From: Isoptericola chiayiensis
GTDB taxonomy: Bacteria; Actinomycetota; Actinomycetes; Actinomycetales; Cellulomonadaceae
Assembly (NCBI RefSeq): GCF_013149805.1
Contig: NZ_JABEZT010000002.1
Location: forward strand, 496,001-560,000
Reading direction: 5' to 3'
Length of the DNA stretch: 64,000 nucleotides
The notes beneath the pieces are model-generated. The model made no database searches, was not told where the DNA came from, and saw only the letters and a program-made list of their open reading frames with translations. Positions 8,993 through 18,803 of this stretch are shown here, in pieces. A program made the position numbers and the translations under genes. Numbering within the stretch: position 1 is the stretch's first letter; each line of letters begins with the position of its first letter.

Positions 8993-10450
8993 ATGACTGC
9001 TCGATCCGTGGCTCCGTTCTACGGCCGCTCGGACATCGTCGCCACGCTGACCAAGCATCTCGACGCGGTCCAGACCCATGGGCAAGGACGCATCGTCGCA
9101 GTCCGAGGTCGCCGCCAGGTCGGCAAGTCCACGGCGATCGACACCTTCGTCCGCGGCACCGCCGTGCCGTACGTCTTCGCCGCAGGAACACTCGGCGCGC
9201 CGACGCGCACCCAGGTCGCCGAAGCGACCGAGGCGCTCACATCGTCGACCCGGCCGTTACCCGGCACCGAGATGGTCGGGGGCCTCCCCCTGCGCACGTG
9301 GCGCGACTGGTTCCGCGCGGTCGAGGCCGCAGCACGCCAAGGGCCGACCGTCGTCGTGCTCGACGAGTTCCCCTGGGCCGTCGCCGCCGACCCGTCTCTC
9401 GAGGGCACCCTCCAGAACCTCTGGGACCAGACACTGGAAGAGCTACCGGTGCTGCTCATCCTGGTCGGGTCCGACGTCGCGATGATGGACCGGCTCTCCG
9501 AGTACGGCCGAGCGCTGTTCGGGCGCGTCCGCCCGCTCGTCGTCGACCCGCTCAACCCGGCAGAGATCGCCCAGGCGCTCCCCGACGCCACACCGACCGA
9601 GGTCTTCGACGCCTACCTCGTCACGGGCGGCTACCCCCGCCTCGTCACCGACCTCGCACGGTCGGGAGGCAACGTGCCGCGGTACGTGGCCGATTCCTTC
9701 GCCGACCTGTACAGCCCGTTGGTCTCGACCGCACGCTTCACGCTCGACGCGGAGTTCCCCGACTCCCCCGCCGCTGCGCGGGTGCTGGCGGCGATCGGCG
9801 CGGACGAGACCACCACACCGCGGTTCAACGACCTCATCCCCGCCGGCCTCGAGGACTCCGAGGTGACGCGCTACCAGACCAGCACCACCCGGGCACTGCG
9901 CGTCCTGACCGACGACAAGCGGCTCGTCACGAAGGAGGTTCCCGCCTGGTCGCCGGAGAAGGGACGGCTACGGCGGTACCGCGTCACCGACCCCTATCTG
10001 CGCTTCTGGTTCCGCTACGTGGAGCGGAGCCTGGAGCTGATCTCTCGCGGACGGGCCGACCACGCCTTCGGTCGCTTCGAGCGGGACTGGTCGTCCTGGC
10101 GAGGACGCAGCATCGAGCCCGTCGTGCGCGAGTCCTTCGCACGGCTCGCTCCGGACGATGCTCGCCTCGAGAGGATCGAGAGTGTCAGCGCCTGGTGGAC
10201 CCGTGACGGGCAGACCGAGGTCGACCTCGTCGGAGCGACCCGCGAGCGCACCGTTGTGCTCGGGACCATCAAGTGGCGCCCCGACGGCGTGATCTCCCGC
10301 CGCGAGATCACGCACCTGCGCAGCGCCATCGGCACGGTGCCGCGCAGCAGCGACGCCCTCGTCGCCGCCGTCAGCCCCGAGGGACAGCCTGTCGACGGCG
10401 CCGATCTCACCTTCGGCGCGGCCGACCTGCTCGGCGCCTGGCCGGTCTGA
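8993..10450 (+). CDS. AAA-type ATPase with C-terminal DUF234 domain
   Basis: Cytosolic protein of 485 residues. Walker A GRRQVGKST is at residues 39-47, Walker B TVVVLDEFPW near residue 120, and VLLILVGSDVAMMDRL provides sensor 1. The second half has winged-helix character. The C-terminal region (EVDLVGATRERTVVLGTIKW) resembles the PD-(D/E)xK-like DUF234 domain of archaeal-type ATPases. Such proteins are patchily distributed and often associated with defence or toxin-antitoxin loci; the function is unknown. It stands alone here with an AT-rich promoter, which suggests acquisition. Confidence 0.8.
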   Translation: MTARSVAPFYGRSDIVATLTKHLDAVQTHGQGRIVAVRGRRQVGKSTAIDTFVRGTAVPYVFAAGTLGAPTRTQVAEATEALTSSTRPLPGTEMVGGLPLRTWRDWFRAVEAAARQGPTVVVLDEFPWAVAADPSLEGTLQNLWDQTLEELPVLLILVGSDVAMMDRLSEYGRALFGRVRPLVVDPLNPAEIAQALPDATPTEVFDAYLVTGGYPRLVTDLARSGGNVPRYVADSFADLYSPLVSTARFTLDAEFPDSPAAARVLAAIGADETTTPRFNDLIPAGLEDSEVTRYQTSTTRALRVLTDDKRLVTKEVPAWSPEKGRLRRYRVTDPYLRFWFRYVERSLELISRGRADHAFGRFERDWSSWRGRSIEPVVRESFARLAPDDARLERIESVSAWWTRDGQTEVDLVGATRERTVVLGTIKWRPDGVISRREITHLRSAIGTVPRSSDALVAAVSPEGQPVDGADLTFGAADLLGAWPV

Positions 10451-10468
10451 CGGTTCGCATCCGCGGAA

Positions 10469-10621
10469 TCAGCGCGCGCTCGCCGCACCTTCTCCGCGAG
10501 CGCCGTCGTCGTTCCCCACCTCGGATTCATCGTCAGGCGCCGCGCAGACGCCGGTGACCGGGTCGCACACCGCGGCGTCGTCGGCCGCGAGGAACGTCAG
10601 CGGCTGGACGGGCTCAGGCAT
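10469..10621 (-). CDS. 50-residue protein with CDPVTGVC motif, coupled to DsbA-like gene
   Basis: Small protein starting inside the stop region of the upstream oxidoreductase (the sequence ATGCCTGA holds its ATG and the other gene's TGA), so it is probably translated by coupling. After LTFLAADDAAVCDPVTGVCA, with two Cys separated by six residues, comes an acidic tail. The Cys pair next to a thiol oxidoreductase suggests a redox partner, substrate or metal-binding peptide; this is inference. No domain is recognised. Confidence 0.55.
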   Translation of the reverse strand: MPEPVQPLTFLAADDAAVCDPVTGVCAAPDDESEVGNDDGARGEGAASAR

Positions 10622-11270
10622 CGACCTGCTCCCACGCCTGGGCGATCGCCTGGCCGTACGCCTCGGTGGGCACGGCGCCGGGGATGCCGAGGCGTCGGCC
10701 GAGCACGGTGAACGGCACGCCGCGAGCGCCCAGGGCGATCGCCTCGTCGTGCTCGGCGCGGACGGCGTCGGCGTACCGGTCGCTCGCGAGCACGCCGCGG
10801 ATCTCGGTCTCGGGGATGCCGAGCTCGGTGCCGAGCCGCACGAGGGTGTCGGCGGCGAACGCCTCGGGGTCACCGCTGAACAGGGCGGCCTGCATGGCCG
10901 TCATGTACTGCCAGCCGACGCCGCGGGAGTTGCCCAGGTGCACCAGGCGCAGCATGTCGAGCGTGTTCTGCACGGGGTGGTTCGGCGCGTAGGCGAGGCC
11001 CTCCGCGCGAGCCAGCTCGGCGACCTGACCCTCCATCTGCTCGGCCTGGTCGACCGGGAGCCCCTTCTTGGCCGACAGGTAGTCGACGACGGGTGTCGGC
11101 TCCGCGGGGAAGTCCGGGTCGAGCTGGAAGGTGCGGATTGTCACGTCGATGCGGTCCGCCTGCGGCGAGGCCGCGATGGCCTGCTCGAGGCGCGCGTCAC
11201 CGATGTAGCACCACGGGCACAGGACGTCGGACCAGACCTCGATCTCGAGGCGGGAGTCGGTAGCAGTCAC
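10614..11270 (-). CDS. DsbA-family oxidoreductase (FrnE-like)
   Basis: Cytosolic thioredoxin-fold protein of 218 residues. The active site CPWC is near residue 20 in EVWSDVLCPWCYIGDARLEQ, and the cis-Pro motif GVPFTVLG is near residue 185. No signal peptide is present, as for FrnE-type members, which act in the cytosol as disulfide isomerases or oxidoreductases, often under oxidative stress. The frame stays open far upstream, but family similarity begins at the GTG at 11270. It overlaps the 50-residue Cys protein downstream. The divergent neighbour 103 bases away is a DHFR-family protein. Confidence 0.87.
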   Translation of the reverse strand: MTATDSRLEIEVWSDVLCPWCYIGDARLEQAIAASPQADRIDVTIRTFQLDPDFPAEPTPVVDYLSAKKGLPVDQAEQMEGQVAELARAEGLAYAPNHPVQNTLDMLRLVHLGNSRGVGWQYMTAMQAALFSGDPEAFAADTLVRLGTELGIPETEIRGVLASDRYADAVRAEHDEAIALGARGVPFTVLGRRLGIPGAVPTEAYGQAIAQAWEQVDA

Positions 11271-11372
11271 GGTCGGTACAACTGCTGCGCGGTCCAGACA
11301 TTCCGTCCCGCTCCGATGAGTTCGGTCACCGCCCCAGGTCCGCCCACCAGGACGATCACCAGGAGGACGACC

Positions 11373-11996
11373 ATGGGCTCCATTCAGATCGAGCTGTTCA
11401 CCACCCTCGACCTCGTCGGCCAGGCACCGGGCGGGCCCGAGGAGGACCCCGTCGGGTTCCCGTTCGGGGGTTGGCAGGCTCCTCTGCTCGACGACGTCAC
11501 CGGCGCCCAGATCTGGGACGCCTTGGACGGCACGGACGCGCTGCTCCTCGGACGGCGGACCTACGACATCTTCGCCGCCTACTGGCCGCACCAGGAAGGC
11601 GGTCCGGACGACGACATCGCCACGCTGTTCAACCGCATCCCCAAGTACGTCGCCTCCCGCGGCACACCCGATCTGTCGTGGGCCGGGTCCGTCCACCTCG
11701 GCCGCGACCTGCGGCAGGCCGTCACCGAGGTGCGCGACCGCCACGCGGACGTCAAGGTCATCGGGAGCCTCGACCTGGTCCAGACACTGCTGCACGAGCG
11801 CCTGTTCGACAGCCTCAACCTCTGGGTGCACCCGATCGTGCTCGGCGTCGGCAAGAAGCTCTTCGACGGCGGCGAGGTGCCGGCGAACCTCACGCTGCTC
11901 GATCCGCCGACGGCCAGCCCCCGCGGCGTGGTGCACCTGCGCTACGGACTCGCCGAGGGCACGCCGCAGACCGGCGACATGACGGTGTCGACCTGA
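11373..11996 (+). CDS. Dihydrofolate reductase-family protein (RibD C-terminal-like)
   Basis: Protein of 207 residues with the DHFR/RibD-C fold. Visible are LLLGRRTYDIFAAYWPHQEG for the nucleotide-binding region, KVIGSLDLVQTLL for the second dinucleotide contact, and LNLWVHPIVLGVGKKLFDGG near the end. These single-domain proteins are NAD(P)H-dependent reductases of unknown substrate and are not the main folate enzyme. A strong AGGAGG site six bases before the ATG fixes the start; the open frame upstream runs over the divergent dsbA-like gene. Confidence 0.85.
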   Translation: MGSIQIELFTTLDLVGQAPGGPEEDPVGFPFGGWQAPLLDDVTGAQIWDALDGTDALLLGRRTYDIFAAYWPHQEGGPDDDIATLFNRIPKYVASRGTPDLSWAGSVHLGRDLRQAVTEVRDRHADVKVIGSLDLVQTLLHERLFDSLNLWVHPIVLGVGKKLFDGGEVPANLTLLDPPTASPRGVVHLRYGLAEGTPQTGDMTVST

Positions 11997-12017
11997 CCCG
12001 CCGGAGTCAGGAGCGAT

Positions 12018-12629
12018 CTACCGTGCGAGGTTCGGCGCCACACCCACGGCGTGAGCCCGTTCGAGCCGCTCCACCAGCGCGACGATGCCGGCCGCGATCG
12101 GCAGGAACACCAGGTTGCCGAGCAGCATGGGCCGCAGGAACGGCAGCCCGGCGACGTAGCTGGCCACGAGTCCGTCCAGGCCGGCCGGGTAGAAGGTGCC
12201 GCGGCCCTGCAGCCACACGCCGAAGTTGGTCCAGAGGTAGAACACGACCGAGCTGCCGACGCCGAAGCCCAGCGCCGCCACGAACCGGCGACCGCCGGTG
12301 GCCCGGCGGGTCCACCAGGCGCCGATGCCGATCGCCGCCCAGGCGGTCCACGTGAACAGCAGGATCGCGGAGTTCGTCAACAGCACGTCGCTCAGCGCGA
12401 CGACCGCCAGCGGGGCGAGCATCGCCAGGCGATGCCGCAGCAGACCGGCGGCCGCGAACGCCGCCGCCGTCGACAGCTCCAGGTTCGGCGGGGCGCCGAG
12501 GTCGTCCTTGACGACCCGCCACACGATCGCCGCCACGACGAGCAGCACGGCGACGGCGGGCCGCCACCAGCGCTCGCCCAGCTCGCGCAGGCTCAGGTCC
12601 TGCGTCGGTGCGGCGGGTGCGGGGTTCAC
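12018..12629 (-). CDS. DUF6580-family membrane protein
   Basis: Membrane protein of 203 residues with about five helices. The stretch GGRRFVAALGFGVGSSVVFY followed by LWTNFGVWLQG is typical of the DUF6580 family, which resembles vitamin-importer S-components of ECF type. The GTG start overlaps the stop of the upstream lipoprotein by four bases (GTGA), so the two are cotranslated. The partner carries a transcobalamin-like domain, which suggests a joint role in uptake of a corrinoid or similar ligand (inference). Confidence 0.75.
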   Translation of the reverse strand: MNPAPAAPTQDLSLRELGERWWRPAVAVLLVVAAIVWRVVKDDLGAPPNLELSTAAAFAAAGLLRHRLAMLAPLAVVALSDVLLTNSAILLFTWTAWAAIGIGAWWTRRATGGRRFVAALGFGVGSSVVFYLWTNFGVWLQGRGTFYPAGLDGLVASYVAGLPFLRPMLLGNLVFLPIAAGIVALVERLERAHAVGVAPNLAR

Positions 12630-13081
12630 TCCTCGGACTCCTCGGTCGGTTCGATCTCCTCGAGCTTCCACTGAATCTGCTGGCCGTCCTCGGTCTCGAG
12701 CGAACCGGCGCCGACCTGCGCCATCTCGCCGTCCACGTACAGCGCCCAGAACTCGGCGCCGTCCTCGGCCGTCCGGCCCTTGATGCCGGTGACGTAGGCC
12801 ATCTCGCCCTCGCCGGAGACCTCGGCCTGGTCGTCGTGCACGAGCAGCAGGTCCAGCGCGGTCTCGCCGTCCTCGCCCGTGTACGAGAACTCGGTGATGT
12901 TCTCGGCGACGTGCTCGTCCGTGCCGGCCGACTCCTCGCTGTCCTCCGCGGCGACGGACGCGCTCGTGTCCGGCGTCGGCTCGTCCTCACCGGTGCAGCC
13001 GGCGAGCAGGGCCACCGACAGCACACCGGTGGCGGCCATGGACAGCAGGCGGGTCGACGTCGTACGCATCAGGGTCTTCAC
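12626..13081 (-). CDS. Lipoprotein with DUF4430 (transcobalamin-like) domain
   Basis: Protein of 151 residues with a lipoprotein signal ending in the lipobox LLAG/C (in SVALLAGCTGED), then an acidic linker, then a DUF4430 domain of about 85 residues containing FWALYVDGEMAQVGAGSLET. DUF4430 is related to the C-terminal domain of transcobalamin. The GTG at 13081 was chosen because TAGGCT lies seven bases upstream and no ribosome site serves the other starts (ATG at 13069 and 13102). It is coupled to the DUF6580 membrane gene. Confidence 0.78.
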   Translation of the reverse strand: MKTLMRTTSTRLLSMAATGVLSVALLAGCTGEDEPTPDTSASVAAEDSEESAGTDEHVAENITEFSYTGEDGETALDLLLVHDDQAEVSGEGEMAYVTGIKGRTAEDGAEFWALYVDGEMAQVGAGSLETEDGQQIQWKLEEIEPTEESEE

Positions 13082-13088
13082 ATCGCTG

Positions 13089-13094
13089 AGCCTA
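13089..13094 (-). promoter_or_regulatory. -10 element TAGGCT before the DUF4430 lipoprotein
   Basis: Read on the minus strand, TAGGCT is followed by seven bases and the GTG at 13081. Confidence 0.5.
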
Positions 13095-13236
13095 TCCGGC
13101 ACGGCCGGTCGGCCGGTGCGCGTGCCGCCATCCGGACGCCCTCGACCGGCGCCTCCGACCGTGGGCCCCGAAGCCCTCCACGTGCCGCGACAGATGCGCT
13201 GCGCTACGTTGCTGGCACGTCGACCCGGAGGTCCCG

Positions 13237-13746
13237 ATGCCGCTCCCCCCGCCCCCCGCCGGCTGGTCCCGCTACATCCTCAAGAGCAAGTTCGGCATGG
13301 GACGCGACTTCGCCGTCCTCGACCCGGACACCGAGGAACAGACGTGGTTCGTGGACGGCAAGGTCGGCATGCGCCCCAAGGCCGACGTCCAGGACTCCGC
13401 CGGGAACGTCGTGTACACCGTCACCGGCAAGATGTTCGGCATCCCCAAGCAGATGACGATCGCCGCCGCCGACGGCACCGAGGTCGCCTCCCTGCGGGCC
13501 AAGGCCTTCTCGATGATCAAGGACAAGATGACCATGGAGGTCCCCGGCAGCGAGCCCTGGAGCCTCGAAGGATCCTTCATCGAGAAGAACTACTCCGTCA
13601 GCGCGGGCGGTCGGCACGTCGTCCAGATCACTCAGAAGTGGGTGACCATCCGCGACTCGTACACCCTCGACGTCGCCGACGGCATCGACGTCGGCCTCGC
13701 GCTCGCCGTGGTGTGGGCGATCGACCGCTGGGTCGAGCGCGACTGA
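13237..13746 (+). CDS. LURP-one-related (tubby/scramblase-like) protein
   Basis: Protein of 169 residues. The order of strands and motifs, RYILKSKFGMGRDFAVLDPD, then KMFGIPKQMTIAAADG and VSAGGRHVVQITQKWVTIRD, is that of the LURP-one-related family, a beta-barrel fold shared with tubby and phospholipid scramblases. The last part, GIDVGLALAVVWAIDRWV, is the usual hydrophobic C-terminal helix. No enzymatic role is established in bacteria. GGAGG lies six bases before the ATG. Confidence 0.82.
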   Translation: MPLPPPPAGWSRYILKSKFGMGRDFAVLDPDTEEQTWFVDGKVGMRPKADVQDSAGNVVYTVTGKMFGIPKQMTIAAADGTEVASLRAKAFSMIKDKMTMEVPGSEPWSLEGSFIEKNYSVSAGGRHVVQITQKWVTIRDSYTLDVADGIDVGLALAVVWAIDRWVERD

Positions 13747-13754
13747 GCGGCCTG

Positions 13755-13912
13755 CCGACCCGCAGGGCATCGACGCCGTCCTCGACCAGCTCTCGACGAC
13801 CCTGGAAATGCTCTACGGGCCCTGCTGCTGGTCGGGATCGCGCGCGTGCTGTGCTATCTGCCCGAGGCGCGCGCCAGGGACCGGCTGGCCACCGCTCGAT
13901 CCACGCGCTGAC
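13755..13912 (+). pseudogene. Possible remnant of a small membrane-protein gene
   Basis: In the 187-base gap after the LURP-one gene, one frame reads ADPQGIDAVLDQLSTTLEML; after a frame change it reads ALLLVGIARVLCYLPEARAR and stops at about 13912. The two halves look coding-like but no single frame joins them and there is no start signal. It may be a decayed gene end or chance. Confidence 0.25.
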
Positions 13913-13933
13913 GCCAGGCCCGGGAGGAGGCTC

Positions 13934-16060
13934 CTACGCGTCGATCTGGGCGCGGTCCAGCGCGTTCGCCCCGGCGACGATGAACTCCTTGCGCGGCGCG
14001 ACGTCGGAGCCCATGAGCAGGTCGAAGACGCGCTCGGCGGCCTCGGCGTGCTCCACGGTCACCCGGCGCAGGGTGCGGTGGCGGGGGTCCATCGTGGTCT
14101 CGGCGAGCTGGTCGGCGTCCATCTCCCCCAGACCCTTGTACCGCTGGATGTCGTCCTTGTACTTCCGGCCGGCCCGGTCGAGCTTCTTCAGCGTCGCGTT
14201 GAGCTCCGCCTCGGAGTAGGTGTACAGGTACTCGCCCTTGCGCCGGCCCGAGCCGAGCACCTCGATGCGGTGCAGCGGCGGCACCGCGGCGAACACGCGG
14301 CCCTCGGTCAGCAGCGGGCGCATGTACCGGTAGAACAGCGTCAGCAGCAGCGTGCGGATGTGCGCGCCGTCGACGTCGGCGTCCGTCATCAGCACGACCT
14401 TGCCGTACCGCGCGGCCTCGAGGTCGAAGGACCGCCCCGACCCGGCACCCAGCACCTGGATGATCGCCGCGCACTCGACGTTGCGCAGCATGTCGCTGAT
14501 GGAGGCCTTCTGGACGTTGAGGATCTTGCCGCGGATCGGCAGCAGCGCCTGGAAGTCCGACGACCGCGCCAGCTTGGCGGTGCCGAGCGCCGAGTCGCCC
14601 TCCACGATGAACAGCTCGGAACGCTCGACGTCGTCGCTGCGGCAGTCCGCCAGCTTGGCGGGCAGCGAGGAGGACTCCAGGGCGTTCTTGCGCCGGGAGA
14701 TCTCCTTCTGCTTGCGGGCCGTGACACGGGCGCGCATCTCGGCGACGACCTTCTCCAGCAGCAGCGAGGCCTGCGCCTTGTCGTCCCGCTTGGTGGAAGT
14801 CAGCAGCGCGCCGAGCTCCTTCTCGACCACCCGCGAGACGATCCCGCGCACCGGCGCGGTCCCGAGGACCTCCTTGGTCTGGCCCTCGAACTGCGGCTCG
14901 GAGAGACGGACCGTCACCACGGCCGTCATGCCCGCCGTCGCGTCGTCCTTCTCGATGCGCTCGGCCGAGTCCTTCGTCGAGACCTTCAATCGGCGCGCGT
15001 TCGCCTCGACCTGCTTGCGGATCGTCTTGAGCAGGCCCTGCTCGAACCCGGTGCGGTGCGAGCCGCCCTTCGGCGTGGCGATGATGTTGACGAACGTGCG
15101 CAGCTCGGTCTCGTACCCGACACCCCAGCGCAGCGCGACGTCCACCTCGCAGTCCCGCTCGACCTCCTGGGACGTCATGTGCCCCTTGGCGTCCAGCACG
15201 GGCACGGTCTCGGTGAACTTCCCCGAACCCCGCAGGTGCCAGGTCGAGGTGACCGGGGTGTCCGGGGCGAGAAACTCCACGAAGTCCACGGCACCGCCGG
15301 AGTGCTGGAAGACCTCCTCGTGCGGGCCGGACTCCCCCGGCGTCCCGGGCAGGCCGCGCTCGTCGCGGACCGTGATCTTCAGGCCCGGCACCAGGAACGT
15401 GGTCTGCCGGGCGCGGGTGACGAGCTCGTCGTAGGCGAACACCGCCGACTTCGGGAAGATCTGCCGGTCGGCCCAGTAGCGCACCCGCGTCCCGGTGCGG
15501 CGCTTCGGCGCCTTGCCGACCACGACCAGCTCGGAGTGGTCCACGAACGGCTCGAACACGGACTCGGGCGACGGCCCCGTGGCCGGGTCGGAGAACGTCC
15601 CCGGCTCCCCGCGGTGGAACCGCATGGCGTACGTCTTGCCGCCCCGGTCGACCTCGACGTCGAGCCGCGCGGACAGGGCGTTGACCACCGAGGCGCCCAC
15701 GCCGTGCAGACCGCCCGAGGCGGTGTACGAGCCGCCGCCGAACTTGCCGCCGGCGTGCAGCTTGGTGAACACGACCTCGACGCCGGACAGCCCGGTCTTG
15801 GGCTCGGCGTCGACGGGGATGCCGCGGCCGTCGTCCTCGACCGTCACCGAGGAGTCGGCGTGCAGCACCACCTTGATGGCGGTCGCGAACCCGCCGAGCG
15901 CCTCGTCGACGGAGTTGTCGATGATCTCCCACAGGCAGTGCATCAGGCCGCGGGAGTCCGTCGACCCGATGTACATGCCGGGGCGCTTGCGGACCGCCTC
16001 GAGACCCTCGAGGACGGAGAGATGGCGTGCGGTGTACCCGGACTCGGACGTGGCTGTCAC
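13934..16060 (-). CDS. parE: Type IIA topoisomerase B subunit (GyrB/ParE family)
   Basis: ATPase subunit of 708 residues for a DNA topoisomerase that relaxes, supercoils or decatenates DNA with an A subunit. The GHKL ATPase part has EIIDNSVDEALGGFA, DDGRGIPVD and GGLHGVGASVVNAL. The Toprim part has the metal-binding EGDSALGTAK and MTDADVDGAHIRTLLL. The C-terminal end is IQRYKGLGEMDADQLAETTM. The GTG at 16060 is preferred: TACCCT lies seven bases upstream and the protein then begins a few residues before YTARHLSVLEGLEAVRKRPG, as is usual. No A-subunit gene is adjacent. Whether it works as gyrase or topoisomerase IV cannot be decided here. Confidence 0.9.
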   Translation of the reverse strand: MTATSESGYTARHLSVLEGLEAVRKRPGMYIGSTDSRGLMHCLWEIIDNSVDEALGGFATAIKVVLHADSSVTVEDDGRGIPVDAEPKTGLSGVEVVFTKLHAGGKFGGGSYTASGGLHGVGASVVNALSARLDVEVDRGGKTYAMRFHRGEPGTFSDPATGPSPESVFEPFVDHSELVVVGKAPKRRTGTRVRYWADRQIFPKSAVFAYDELVTRARQTTFLVPGLKITVRDERGLPGTPGESGPHEEVFQHSGGAVDFVEFLAPDTPVTSTWHLRGSGKFTETVPVLDAKGHMTSQEVERDCEVDVALRWGVGYETELRTFVNIIATPKGGSHRTGFEQGLLKTIRKQVEANARRLKVSTKDSAERIEKDDATAGMTAVVTVRLSEPQFEGQTKEVLGTAPVRGIVSRVVEKELGALLTSTKRDDKAQASLLLEKVVAEMRARVTARKQKEISRRKNALESSSLPAKLADCRSDDVERSELFIVEGDSALGTAKLARSSDFQALLPIRGKILNVQKASISDMLRNVECAAIIQVLGAGSGRSFDLEAARYGKVVLMTDADVDGAHIRTLLLTLFYRYMRPLLTEGRVFAAVPPLHRIEVLGSGRRKGEYLYTYSEAELNATLKKLDRAGRKYKDDIQRYKGLGEMDADQLAETTMDPRHRTLRRVTVEHAEAAERVFDLLMGSDVAPRKEFIVAGANALDRAQIDA

Positions 16061-16067
16061 GCGCACG

Positions 16068-16073
16068 AGGGTA
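16068..16073 (-). promoter_or_regulatory. -10 element TACCCT before the topoisomerase gene
   Basis: On the minus strand TACCCT is followed by seven bases and the GTG at 16060, which supports that start over the GTG at 16090. Confidence 0.5.
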
Positions 16074-16203
16074 GCCGAGGGTGCCGACACCCGGGCTCAG
16101 GCGCCCCGCGACGGCACCACGCTGTGACCTGAACCGTGATCGCCGGGAGCGAACCGAGGCTCTTCGAGGGAAGAAAAGAGGACGGGGATGGTTTGATGGT
16201 GGT

Positions 16204-16416
16204 GTGAGCACTACGACCGAAGACACGACCCAGATGACCGCCGCCGACCGCTGTGACCGCTGCGGGGCCCAGGCCTACGTGCGTGTCGTGCTGCCCGTCG
16301 GGGAGCTGCTCTTCTGCGGCCACCACGCACGCGCCCACGCGGACGCCTACCAGTCCGTGGCGACGCACATCCAGGACGAGACCGATCGTCTGCACGCCGA
16401 GCACGGCGCCGGCTGA
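16204..16416 (+). CDS. Small zinc-ribbon-like protein, DUF7455
   Basis: Protein of 70 residues. The core RCDRCGAQAYVRVVLPVGEL followed by LFCGHHARAH has CxxC and CxxH pairs that could bind one metal ion. This DUF7455 family is conserved beside sigA in many actinobacteria; its function is unknown. The GTG start has TTTGAT six bases upstream and no ribosome site, so the mRNA may be leaderless. It is convergent with sigA across a very strong terminator. Confidence 0.8.
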   Translation: MSTTTEDTTQMTAADRCDRCGAQAYVRVVLPVGELLFCGHHARAHADAYQSVATHIQDETDRLHAEHGAG

Positions 16417-16444
16417 CCCCCGCCGTCCTGCAGGGACGGCCCGA

Positions 16445-16494
16445 GACCACGACGAAGGCCCCGCACCGTTCGGTGCGGGGCCTTCGTCGTGGTC
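16445..16494. terminator. Bidirectional terminator with 23-bp perfect stem
   Basis: Arms at 16445-16467 and 16472-16494 are perfect reverse complements with loop GTTC. It lies between the convergent DUF7455 and sigA genes and ends 24 bases before the sigA stop codon. Confidence 0.9.
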
Positions 16495-16518
16495 TGCCGG
16501 GCGGGGTGCCGGTCGTGG

Positions 16519-18114
<1,596 letters not shown>

Positions 18115-18361
18115 AAACCGACCTTTCGGCATTCGAGGGGACGGTGGACCGCTGTCATGGCCGGGGACGGGGACCTCGCGGCTCGAGCGGATACCTCTAT
18201 TGTACTGGCGAGACCAGGACCCGGGGTCGCACGACGGCCTCGGCGCCGTGTCGTGCGCCACCGTCGACGGTCTCGGACGGGTGAATCTGAGGGTTCAACG
18301 CCGCCTCGCACGCCGCTATTCCGCGCGTGCCGCACCGCCGGCGACACCGCCGGCGAGAACG

Positions 18362-18721
18362 TCAGGGCTTGACGGCCAGCACCGGGCAGGGCGCCTCCAG
18401 CAGGATGCGCTGCGCCCCGGACCCGAGGATGAGCTTGCCCACGGGGCTGCGCCGTCGCAGCCCGATGACGATCAGTCCCGGGGTGGACTCGGCGGCGTGG
18501 CGCACGAGGTCGTCGGCGAGGTCGCCGGACCCGGTCACGATGCGGTGCTCGACGCCGGCATCGGCGAGCCGGGTGCGCAACGTGTCCAGCTCCGCGCCGC
18601 CCGGGTCGCCCTTCGCAGCGACCACCACCAGCTCGGCCTCGCGCCGTCGCGCCTCCGTCATGGCCGCGACGAGCGCTTCGGTGCCCTCCGGGGTCCCCAG
18701 GTGTCCCACGACGATCGCCAT
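18362..18721 (-). CDS. Universal stress protein (UspA family)
   Basis: Single-domain protein of 119 residues. It begins MAIVVGHLGTPEGTEALVAA and carries the ATP-binding loop GLRRRSPVGKLILGSGAQRI in the usual G-x2-G-x9-G(S/T) form, so it probably binds ATP. It is slightly shorter than typical single Usp domains. It lies upstream of sigA on the same strand with a separate promoter signal. The partner or stress response is unknown. Confidence 0.87.
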   Translation of the reverse strand: MAIVVGHLGTPEGTEALVAAMTEARRREAELVVVAAKGDPGGAELDTLRTRLADAGVEHRIVTGSGDLADDLVRHAAESTPGLIVIGLRRRSPVGKLILGSGAQRILLEAPCPVLAVKP

Positions 18722-18727
18722 GGTGGC

Positions 18728-18733
18728 ACGCTA
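18728..18733 (-). promoter_or_regulatory. -10 element TAGCGT before the universal stress gene
   Basis: On the minus strand TAGCGT is followed by GCCACC and the ATG at 18721; no ribosome-binding site intervenes. Confidence 0.55.
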
Positions 18734-18803
18734 CCGGACGCCGCGGCCCGAGCACCGCTCGCACATGGGGCAGCATTGCCCACCGGTCGGAGCGGCGCGC
18801 GGG

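Noticed and set aside
10554-11372. N-terminal extension of the DHFR-family protein
   Set aside because: The extension is antisense to the dsbA-like gene and lacks similarity; an AGGAGG site marks the ATG at 11373.
18115-18261. Longer N-terminus for SigA from the ATG at 18261
   Set aside because: GAAAGG directly precedes the GTG at 18114, and the extra residues look unlike sigma region 1.
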